Shown here in pieces: positions 44,357 through 51,142 of a stretch of DNA of 64,000 nt. The DNA is taken from assembly GCA_017395065.1 (NCBI GenBank), contig JAFPWH010000021.1, positions 1-64,000 of the forward strand, in the 5' to 3' direction. The DNA is from Clostridia bacterium (GTDB taxonomy: Bacteria; Bacillota; Clostridia; Christensenellales; Aristaeellaceae). The notes under the pieces were generated by a model, which saw only the letters and a list, made by a program, of their open reading frames with translations, did no database searches and was not told the origin of the DNA. Position 1 is the first letter of the stretch. Each line of letters begins with the position of its first letter. Position numbers and translations under genes: made by a program.

Positions 44357-44770
44357 ATGATTATCAAAGTCTACTATGTCAGTCCCAAGGGCTGCGCGAT
44401 GGCGATCGCAGAGGCGATCAGCACCGAATGCAAGTGCACCAAGGAAGCGCTGATGCCGGCCTACATGCCCGAAAACGTGAGCCTGATGTTCTTGGGCTGC
44501 GAAGGAAGCAAGGCCGACAACTCCACCGTGGAGTTTTTAAGCTCGCTCAACAACAAGCGCGTGCGCAACGCCGCCATCTATGCCTGCAGCCCCAAGCTCG
44601 ATACCGGCGCGATCGAACAGATGAAGAGCCTGCTCGAAAGCAAGGATATCAACGTCGTAGGCATCAAGGCCTTCCCCGGCAAGGGCTTCCTGAGCGGAAA
44701 GAAGCCCGGCGAAGAGGACTTCAAGGCCGCGGCCCAGTTCGCCAAGGAGGCCATGGCCGCCGTCAAATAG
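44357..44770 (+). CDS. Flavodoxin-like protein
   Basis: A 137-residue protein with alternating strand-helix order of the flavodoxin fold (IIKVYYVSPKGCAMAIAEAIS; SLMFLGCEGSK; AAIYACSP; INVVGIKAFPGKGFLSGKKPGEEDFKAAAQFAKEAM). The loop that normally binds the FMN phosphate (T/S-x-T/S-G-x-T) is altered to SPKGCAM, so FMN binding is uncertain. The ATG at 44357 is preferred; an in-frame ATG at 44321 lies only 7 bases past the -10 box. The Shine-Dalgarno sequence is weak for either. Single-gene unit. Confidence 0.7.
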   Translation: MIIKVYYVSPKGCAMAIAEAISTECKCTKEALMPAYMPENVSLMFLGCEGSKADNSTVEFLSSLNNKRVRNAAIYACSPKLDTGAIEQMKSLLESKDINVVGIKAFPGKGFLSGKKPGEEDFKAAAQFAKEAMAAVK

Positions 44771-44779
44771 GCAAAAAAG

Positions 44780-44811
44780 CGCCCTGCGGGAAAAAACCGC
44801 AGGCTTTTTTT
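44780..44811 (+). terminator. Terminator of the flavodoxin-like gene
   Basis: CCTGCGG (44783-44789) pairs with CCGCAGG (44797-44803) around an A-rich loop, followed by CTTTTTTTG. Confidence 0.9.
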
Positions 44812-44843
44812 GCGCGTCGAGCCCTCTGTACCAAAGATTTTAC

Positions 44844-44872
44844 TTTACAAACGGCCTTTGCTGCGCTATAAT
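44844..44872 (+). promoter_or_regulatory. Sigma-A promoter of thrS
   Basis: TTTACA (44844-44849), 17-base spacer, TATAAT (44867-44872), just before the T-box leader. Confidence 0.85.
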
Positions 44873-44879
44873 ACGCTAA

Positions 44880-45092
44880 AATCGTTGATGGGGACGAGTA
44901 AGCGGTCCTACGGACACACAGAGAGGCGCGCGCACGCTGAAAGCGCACCTGCCCGAGCCGCCCAAAACCACCCCGGAGTGCCCCGTTCAATGCGGGGACG
45001 GCTGGCACCGTTAAAGGCCTTCGAGCAGCAATACAGGGTGGAACCGCGTTATATACGCCCCTTACGGATATTTTGTCCGCAAGGGGCGTTTT
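44880..45092 (+). promoter_or_regulatory. Threonine T-box leader of thrS
   Basis: The leader has the stem I landmarks GACGAGTA and AGAG, the specifier region AAA-ACC-ACCCCGGAG with the Thr codon ACC at 44967-44969, the T-box AGGGTGGAACCGCG (45035-45048), and the terminator ACGCCCCTT...AAGGGGCGT-TTTG (about 45054-45092). Uncharged tRNA-Thr would favour the antiterminator and allow thrS transcription. Confidence 0.95.
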
Positions 45093-45174
45093 GATATACC
45101 GCGGCCCTGCGCCCGAAAAGCACGGCCGCGCGGCCAGACAGCAGAAAAATCATAAGCCGAAAGGAAGAACCGTC

Positions 45175-46962
45175 ATGAACGAAATGTCAAAGGAAGAGTA
45201 CAAGGCGTTTTACGCAGGCGTATACCGCCACAGCCTCAGCCACATTCTGGCCAAGGCCGTCATCGAGCTCTACGGCAAGGAAAACGTACAGTACGCCATC
45301 GGCCCCCAGATCGCCGACGGCTTCTACTACGATTTCCTGATGCCCGAGAGCATCTCCGCGGCGGACTTTGCGAAGATCGAGGACAAGATGCGCGAGATCA
45401 TCAAGCGCAGGGAACCCTGGACGGTCAAAGAGGTCTCCCGGGACGAGGCGCTTAAAATCTTCGCCGGTCAGAAGTTCAAGAAGGAACTCATCGAAGACAT
45501 GCCCGAAGAAGAGAAGATCACGATCTACTATACGGGCGACGATTTCGTGGACCTTTGCCGCGGCCCGCACATTTCCAACAGCCAGGAGCTGATGAACGCG
45601 GCATTCCAGATCAAGGCCGTCTCCGGCTCCTACTGGCGCGGCGACGAGCACCGCGACCAGCTGCAGCGCGTGTACGTTTACGCGTTCGAAGACAAGCAGG
45701 CGTTAAAAGCCCATCTGCAATTGATCAAGGAAGCCATGGAGCGCGACCACAGGAAGCTGGGCAAGGAACAGGAGCTTTTCATGCTGGACGAAACGGCGCC
45801 CGGCATGCCCTATTTCCTGCCCCGCGGCTGGAACATGTTCAACGCGATCCTCTCCTATTGGAGAAAGCTGCACGTAAAGCACGGCTACAACGAGATCTCG
45901 GGCCCCATCATCAACTCCAAACAGCTCTGGGAGACGAGCGGTCACTGGGGACACTACAGGAACAACATGTTCCTGATCCAGAATCCCGAGGGCGACGAGG
46001 CCGAGTACGCCTGCAAGCCCATGAACTGCCCCAACGCCATCAAGGTCTATCAGAGCCAGGCGCGCTCCTATAAGGACCTGCCGCTTCGCTTCTCCGAGAC
46101 AGACGTCATCCACAGGAAGGAAAAGAGCGGCGAGCTCAACGGCCTGTTCCGCGTGCAGATGTTCCGCCAGGATGACGACCATACGCTTCTGATGGAGGAT
46201 CAGATCGAAGACGAGATCGCGGACATCCTGACGATCGCCGGCGAGATCTACGGAACGTTCGGCCTCACGTACGAAGCCGAGCTCTCCACGCGCCCCGAGG
46301 ATTACATGGGCGACATCGAACTGTGGAATCAGGCCGAGGCCGCGCTCAAAAAGATACTGGATAAGCATTACGGCGAGGGCAATTACGAGGTCAACGAGGG
46401 CGACGGCGCCTTCTACGGCCCCAAGATCGACCTCAAGATGAAGGACTGCCTTGGCCGCGAGTGGCAGATGGGCACGATCCAGCTGGACTTCCAGCTGCCG
46501 CTGAACTTCGACCTCGAATACCAGGCCGCGGACGGCACGCGCAAGCGCCCCGTCATGATCCACAGGGCGATCCTGGGCTCCTTCGAGCGCTTCATCGGCA
46601 TCATCATTGAGAACTTCAAGGCGTCCTTCCCCTTCTGGCTCAGCCCCTATCAGGTCGCCATCGTGCCCATCCGCCCCGAGCACAACGAGTACGCCAAAAA
46701 GGTGCAGGATCTGCTGATGGAAAACGACATCCGCGTGGAGGCCGACTATCAGGACAAGAACATGAAGGAGAAGATCAAGGCCTATCGCAAGTATCACGAT
46801 CCCTACATCCTGGTATTGGGCGACAAGGAAGCCGCCGAGAACACGGTATCCGTGAACATCCGCGGCGGAAAGCAGATGAACGACGTGCCGCTGGACAAGT
46901 TCGTCGAAATCTGCAAAGAGCTCAACCGTTCGAAGAGCCTCGAGCTGGTTGAGAGCGTCTGA
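45175..46962 (+). CDS. thrS: Threonyl-tRNA synthetase lacking the TGS domain
   Basis: A 595-residue class II synthetase. The protein starts almost directly with the editing domain (HSLSHILAKAV, later CRGPHI), so the N-terminal TGS domain of about 60 residues found in most bacterial ThrRS is absent. The catalytic core is complete (motif 2 RFSETDVIHRKEKSGELNGLFRVQMF; zinc ligand region KPMNCPN; motif 3 PVMIHRAILGSFERFIGIIIE), followed by the anticodon-binding domain. The ATG at 45175 follows AAAGGAAG; the open frame upstream is within the T-box and does not code for TGS. Regulated by the T-box. Confidence 0.96.
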   Translation: MNEMSKEEYKAFYAGVYRHSLSHILAKAVIELYGKENVQYAIGPQIADGFYYDFLMPESISAADFAKIEDKMREIIKRREPWTVKEVSRDEALKIFAGQKFKKELIEDMPEEEKITIYYTGDDFVDLCRGPHISNSQELMNAAFQIKAVSGSYWRGDEHRDQLQRVYVYAFEDKQALKAHLQLIKEAMERDHRKLGKEQELFMLDETAPGMPYFLPRGWNMFNAILSYWRKLHVKHGYNEISGPIINSKQLWETSGHWGHYRNNMFLIQNPEGDEAEYACKPMNCPNAIKVYQSQARSYKDLPLRFSETDVIHRKEKSGELNGLFRVQMFRQDDDHTLLMEDQIEDEIADILTIAGEIYGTFGLTYEAELSTRPEDYMGDIELWNQAEAALKKILDKHYGEGNYEVNEGDGAFYGPKIDLKMKDCLGREWQMGTIQLDFQLPLNFDLEYQAADGTRKRPVMIHRAILGSFERFIGIIIENFKASFPFWLSPYQVAIVPIRPEHNEYAKKVQDLLMENDIRVEADYQDKNMKEKIKAYRKYHDPYILVLGDKEAAENTVSVNIRGGKQMNDVPLDKFVEICKELNRSKSLELVESV

Positions 46963-46983
46963 TCAAAACAGCAAAAAACTGTG

Positions 46984-47012
46984 GCGCCGGGTCAAAGCCC
47001 GGCGCTGTTTCT
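46984..47012 (+). terminator. Terminator of thrS
   Basis: GCGCCGGG (46984-46991) pairs with CCCGGCGC (46998-47005), followed by TGTTTCTTGG. It faces the end of the convergent cysteine-hydrolase-like gene. Confidence 0.8.
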
Positions 47013-47019
47013 TGGTTTC

Positions 47020-47949
47020 TTAATTTGCAGCTCTCAGCAGCTCCCAGCCGTCGTAGAGCGGGTAGTATTTCAGGCCGTTTGCCTGTGCGTAGGCCTGCGC
47101 CGCGCTGTTTTCCGGCGCGAACACGGCAGCCCTTCCCAGCGCACCCGGCTCCAGCTCCGTCACGCTGCCGGGCACGATGACCGCGCAGCCGTCGGTCGGC
47201 TCGAACGCCTCCTCACCGATTTTGACGATGCCGTCCGGCACGGTGACGACGCGCGTGATGCCCATGCCGCCGAGCAGGTATTCCTTGCCCGCGCCGTCGC
47301 AGAGGATGCCGGAGGACGCGGTTCTGTACGGTATGACCGCGTGGCTTACGACGTAGCCCGAGCGCATGACGTACTTGTTTACGTATTCCCAGTTCTTCGT
47401 GTGCAGGTGTACGTAATACTTGGGCGTTCCCCAGTTGGCGTCGAGCCAGGTAAGGCCGTCTTCGTCGTAGCCGAGCACGATCAGGCTGTGGCCCGCGCTG
47501 CTGGAGTAAGCGGCGTCCTTTCGGTCGGTCGTGCGAAGGTAGGTGCCCGTTCCAACGCCCGCGGCGGCCAAGGTCGCGCAGTCCAGCTTTTTGCAGCCCT
47601 TGAGCGCCGTGAACGAATAGCGGTAGCTGTCCTTTCCCTTGTTCGGGATCTCGCCGAAAAGATAGTAATAGACGGCGTTTGCGTAGATCCAGCACTCCGA
47701 GCCGTAAAAATCTCCGTCCACGTAAAACCGGCCGCTGCCGATGAAGCTGTCCAGCGGATAGCCCTGATCGGTATTGGAAAACAATTTGGCTTCGCCGGTA
47801 AAGATCTCGTCGAGTTTTTTTGCAAGGGCCGCGTCGCCGGTATAGTCCGCGCCGCTTTCCGCCCGTGCCGGGGCGCACGAAAACAGCAGCGCCGTAAGGC
47901 ACAGCGCCGCTATCGTGAGCTTCGTGATTTTATATCCTGTGCGTTTCAT
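47020..47949 (-). CDS. Secreted papain-fold-like cysteine hydrolase with BspA-type repeats
   Basis: A 309-residue exported protein. Residues 1-30 form a signal peptide (cleavage after ARA; LFSC at 22-25 could alternatively serve as a lipobox). A candidate catalytic triad is C86 in SECWIYANAV, H154 in SAGHSLIVLGYD and D170 in TWLDANWG, in the order of C39/NlpC-like cysteine peptidases; the exact family is not certain. The last 100 residues contain BspA-like LRR_5 units (RVVTVPDGIVKIGEEAF; AVIVPGSVTELEPGAL). The start is set by MKRTGYK; the consensus -10 box ends 6 bases before this ATG, leaving no room for a ribosome site. Confidence 0.7.
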   Translation of the reverse strand: MKRTGYKITKLTIAALCLTALLFSCAPARAESGADYTGDAALAKKLDEIFTGEAKLFSNTDQGYPLDSFIGSGRFYVDGDFYGSECWIYANAVYYYLFGEIPNKGKDSYRYSFTALKGCKKLDCATLAAAGVGTGTYLRTTDRKDAAYSSSAGHSLIVLGYDEDGLTWLDANWGTPKYYVHLHTKNWEYVNKYVMRSGYVVSHAVIPYRTASSGILCDGAGKEYLLGGMGITRVVTVPDGIVKIGEEAFEPTDGCAVIVPGSVTELEPGALGRAAVFAPENSAAQAYAQANGLKYYPLYDGWELLRAAN

Positions 47950-47955
47950 GCGATG

Positions 47956-47984
47956 ATTATACCACACAAGAAGAAATTTTGCAA
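47956..47984 (-). promoter_or_regulatory. Promoter of the secreted cysteine-hydrolase-like gene
   Basis: On minus TTGCAA (47984-47979), 17-base spacer, TATAAT (47961-47956), then six bases and the ATG. The expected transcription start coincides with the start codon, which predicts a leaderless mRNA. Confidence 0.7.
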
Positions 47985-48015
47985 ACGGGCATTCGATCTT
48001 CGGTCCGTTCGTTTC

Positions 48016-48858
48016 TTACATGAACGACTTGAGGAAGCCCACGGCCTTTGCGATGTCGCCGGTGGGATCGTCGCCGACCTCGCGCTCTATCGTCAAAAAG
48101 CCGTCAAAGCCGATGTCCTCGAGCGCAGCGAGATACGCTTTGAAGGGCACGCCTCCCTCGCCGAGGGGCACTTCCTCGAACGCCGGGTCGGTGACCAGCG
48201 CGTCGTCCCGCACGAGGCCGTAGACCTTTTCGGGGTCGCTTGCGCGCAGCTTCACGCCGTCCTTCGCGTGGGTGTGCACGATGTATTTTTTCAGATTGTA
48301 TACCGCCTGCACGGGGTCGTCGCCCGTGACCATGACGAGGTTCGCGGGGTCCAGGTTGACCGCGACGCCGGTGGAATGCAGGGAATCGAGGAAATTTTTG
48401 AGGGTCAGCGAGGTCTCGGGGCCGGTCTCGATGGCGAAGTGCGCATTCAGGCTGTCTGCATAGGCGGCGAGCTCGCCGCAGGCGGCCTGCAGGATCTTAT
48501 AGCGCGGATGCGCGCTGTCGGCGGGAACCACGCCGATGTGCGTCGTCACGATGTCGGTTTCGAGCTCCTTGGCCATGTCGAGGATCAGCTTTGAGCGCTC
48601 GATCAGGGCAGGGTTTTGCTTTTCGTCCCAGAAGCCGTGGCCGAGGTCGCCGCACAGCGCGCTGATCCTGAGGCCCCTTGCCTTGACCTCCTTCAAAAAC
48701 TGCTTCCTCTTTTCGCCCTTCAGGTTTTCGGGAGCCATTTCGCCGCGCGTGGCGTAGACCTGCAAGCCCTGCGCGCCGAGCTGCGCGGTGAGGTCGAGCG
48801 CCTCGAGCATGGGCTTTTTGAACGAATCCAGTATGATGCCGATGGGGAACTTTTTCAT
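48016..48858 (-). CDS. Sugar phosphate isomerase/epimerase (xylose-isomerase-like TIM barrel)
   Basis: A 280-residue TIM-barrel protein. Ligand-like residues appear in TTHIGVVP (His), FAIETGPE (Glu), NLDPANLVM (Asp), YIVHTHAKDG (His) and FLTIEREVG (Glu), as in the IolE/IolH/hydroxypyruvate-isomerase group. The ATG at 48858 is chosen over a GTG three codons upstream because of spacing from AAGGCGG. It is a separate gene from the isomerase at 19.3 kb and only distantly similar. Substrate unknown. Confidence 0.88.
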   Translation of the reverse strand: MKKFPIGIILDSFKKPMLEALDLTAQLGAQGLQVYATRGEMAPENLKGEKRKQFLKEVKARGLRISALCGDLGHGFWDEKQNPALIERSKLILDMAKELETDIVTTHIGVVPADSAHPRYKILQAACGELAAYADSLNAHFAIETGPETSLTLKNFLDSLHSTGVAVNLDPANLVMVTGDDPVQAVYNLKKYIVHTHAKDGVKLRASDPEKVYGLVRDDALVTDPAFEEVPLGEGGVPFKAYLAALEDIGFDGFLTIEREVGDDPTGDIAKAVGFLKSFM

Positions 48859-48888
48859 TTGCTTCACCGCCTTATACTTGTTGGTTCT

Positions 48889-48917
48889 ATTTTACAACAA
48901 AGCGCCCCGAATTGCAA
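48889..48917 (-). promoter_or_regulatory. Sigma-A promoter of the isomerase gene
   Basis: On minus TTGCAA (48917-48912), 17-base spacer, TAAAAT (48894-48889). Confidence 0.7.
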
Positions 48918-48932
48918 TACGCAAAAAGCATA

Positions 48933-48961
48933 TTGTTTCGGGGACGAAAAGATGGTATAAT
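48933..48961 (+). promoter_or_regulatory. Sigma-A promoter of the polytopic membrane protein gene
   Basis: TTGTTT (48933-48938), 17-base spacer, TATAAT (48956-48961). Confidence 0.7.
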
Positions 48962-48997
48962 GCCTGTGGCTGAATATGCTTTCGATCCGGAGGATAT

Positions 48998-51088
48998 ATG
49001 CTGGGTATCGCGTTGCTTGCGCTGTTTGAGCTGTGCGGAGTGATGACCGTGTTTGCGGTTTCACGAAAGCGTGCGCTCACAATAAAAATATGGTTCGGTC
49101 TCGTCGTGGGGCTCATGGAAATGATGTGGCTGCCCACGCTGTACGCCTTTGCCTTCGGCTTTACGGAGAGGGCGCATATTCTGTCGCTCGCCAGCGCGTT
49201 TGCTGTTGGCGCGCTGCTTTTGGCTTTGTCGCGCGGCAAGGCGTCCGATCCCTTCAAGGATAAAACGGCGCGCCCGCCGATTTGGCTGATGCTGCTTTTG
49301 CTCGTGCCCTTTACCGTGCTTTCGGCAAGGCTTCACTACACGCACAGCCTGCGTGAGATCGACGGCGCACTGTACGCGGGACAATCCACCTTCGGCGACC
49401 TCTGCATGCACGCAAGCTTCGTCACCGGCCTGATCGGCCAGTCTTCTCCCGCGGAGTACACGATGCTGCCCGGCACGCGCCTCGGCTACCCCTACCTGGT
49501 CGACGCGCTGAGCTCCTCGATGTATTTATACGGAACGCCCCTGAACCTTTCGATCGTGATCCCGGGCGTATTGATGACCTTCCTCGTGCTCTGGAGCTTT
49601 TTGCTGTTCAGCTGGGAGATTACGAAGTCCCGTATTGCAAGCGCGCTGTCGCTTATACTGCTCGTTTTCAGCGGCGGGCTCGGCTTTCTGTACTATTTCG
49701 ACCTGAACGGCGCGCTCGATCCCAAAGGACTCGGCTTCGGATCGGGGCGCTTCGCCGCCATCGAAGCCGCGCTGCACAATTACTACAACGCGCCGGCAAA
49801 CCTTCCGGACCTGAATCTGAGATGGGTAAACGCGCTTTGCGACCTGCTGATCCCCCAGCGCACGCTGATGGCAGGCTGGACGTGCGTGCTGCCCGCACTG
49901 TATATGCTCTATACCGCCCTTCAGCGCGGCGAAAAGCGCGATTTCGTGCTGCTGGGTCTGTACGCCGGCCCCATGGTGATGATCCACACGCATTCGTTTC
50001 TGGGCCTCGGCGCGATCAGTCTGGGCGCTTTGATCGACGCGCTGATCCGCGGCCGCGACCGCCGGAAGCAGACGCTGATCAACTTCGGGCTCTACGGCAC
50101 GATCGCCGTGCTGATCGCCCTGCCGCAATTGCTGGTGTGGACGTTTCCGCAGTCGCTGGGCGGCGATTCGATAAGCTTTTTGTTCAACTGGGTCAACAAC
50201 AACGGGGACGGCACGCTCAGGGACCCGTATCTCTGGTTCTGGCTCAAGAACGTGGGTCCAATGTTCCTGATCATTCCCGTGGCCGTCTACTTTAACAAAA
50301 ACGCACGCGTAAGAGCGCTGTCGCTTGGGAGCCTGATGCTGTTTCTGCTGGCCGAGTTCGTGGTCTTCCAGCCCAACGTCTACGACAACAACAAGCTGTT
50401 CTGGGTCGCGTACCTTTGCATGCTGCCGGTCGGGTGCGGTTTCCTGTGCCGCTTCACGTTTGGCAAAAGGCACCCCGTCGCCCGTTTGCTGACCGGCCTC
50501 GTGCTGCTCGTCGTCATGACGCAGTCCGGCTTCATCAGCATTTTGCGCGAGGTCAACAGCGGCGAAACGCCGAACAGTATTCTGTCCCTCTCCCCCGTCG
50601 TAAGATACCTGCACAAGGAAAGGACCGGCAGGGAGCTCGAGCACCAGCTGTATCCCTATCAGGTCTTCAGTCAAAGCCAGACGGCCGCCGCCGAATTCGT
50701 AAAGCAGAACACGCAGCAGGACGCGGTATTTTTGAGCGACACGAACCACAACAACGCCGTAGCCTCGCTGACCGGGCGCAGGATCGTCTGCGGCGCGGGG
50801 ACGTACCTTTACTATCACGGCGTGGATTATCAGACCCGTGAAGAGGACGTAAAGAAGATGCTAAGCGACCCCGAAGGCAACCTTGCGCTGTTTACTGCGT
50901 ACGGCGTGGACTACGTGTACCTTTCGAGCTACGAGCTGACGAGCGGCGCTTCGCCCGCCGTGTTCGGAAGTCTTTTCCCGCTCGTATACGAAGACGAGGA
51001 ATACTGGTACGATCCGGTGCGCATCTACGCCGTCTCGGAGCGGGCGCGCGTAAAATTTGAGACAGAGGCCGCAAATCTATTGCAATAA
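48998..51088 (+). CDS. Large polytopic membrane protein, possibly a GT-C-type glycosyltransferase
   Basis: A 696-residue protein with about 12 membrane segments. An early outside loop SLREIDGALYAGQSTFGDLCMHASF contains acidic residues placed like the first-loop Asp/Glu of GT-C enzymes, which use lipid-linked sugars at the outer membrane face. The last 170 residues (FSQSQTAAAEFVKQNTQQDAVFLSDTNHNN...; YGVDYVYLSSYE) form a soluble outside domain like those ending YfhO- and Arnt-like proteins. The family call is inference; no donor or acceptor can be named. RBS GGAGG. The next gene is the peptidoglycan-binding lipoprotein, pointing to the cell envelope. Confidence 0.65.
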   Translation: MLGIALLALFELCGVMTVFAVSRKRALTIKIWFGLVVGLMEMMWLPTLYAFAFGFTERAHILSLASAFAVGALLLALSRGKASDPFKDKTARPPIWLMLLLLVPFTVLSARLHYTHSLREIDGALYAGQSTFGDLCMHASFVTGLIGQSSPAEYTMLPGTRLGYPYLVDALSSSMYLYGTPLNLSIVIPGVLMTFLVLWSFLLFSWEITKSRIASALSLILLVFSGGLGFLYYFDLNGALDPKGLGFGSGRFAAIEAALHNYYNAPANLPDLNLRWVNALCDLLIPQRTLMAGWTCVLPALYMLYTALQRGEKRDFVLLGLYAGPMVMIHTHSFLGLGAISLGALIDALIRGRDRRKQTLINFGLYGTIAVLIALPQLLVWTFPQSLGGDSISFLFNWVNNNGDGTLRDPYLWFWLKNVGPMFLIIPVAVYFNKNARVRALSLGSLMLFLLAEFVVFQPNVYDNNKLFWVAYLCMLPVGCGFLCRFTFGKRHPVARLLTGLVLLVVMTQSGFISILREVNSGETPNSILSLSPVVRYLHKERTGRELEHQLYPYQVFSQSQTAAAEFVKQNTQQDAVFLSDTNHNNAVASLTGRRIVCGAGTYLYYHGVDYQTREEDVKKMLSDPEGNLALFTAYGVDYVYLSSYELTSGASPAVFGSLFPLVYEDEEYWYDPVRIYAVSERARVKFETEAANLLQ

Positions 51089-51108
51089 TTCCGAAATAAT
51101 ATTATAAT
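51080..51108 (+). promoter_or_regulatory. Sigma-A promoter of the peptidoglycan-binding lipoprotein gene
   Basis: TTGCAA (51080-51085), 17-base spacer, TATAAT (51103-51108); it overlaps the end of the preceding gene. Confidence 0.8.
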
Positions 51109-51142
51109 ATATATGAATAACCATACCTACGGGAGGAAACGC

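Noticed and set aside
44321-44357. Upstream ATG at 44321 as start of the flavodoxin-like protein
   Set aside because: It lies 7 bases past the -10 box with no ribosome site, and the extra residues (MIQYPTKGSDHK) precede the normal first beta strand.
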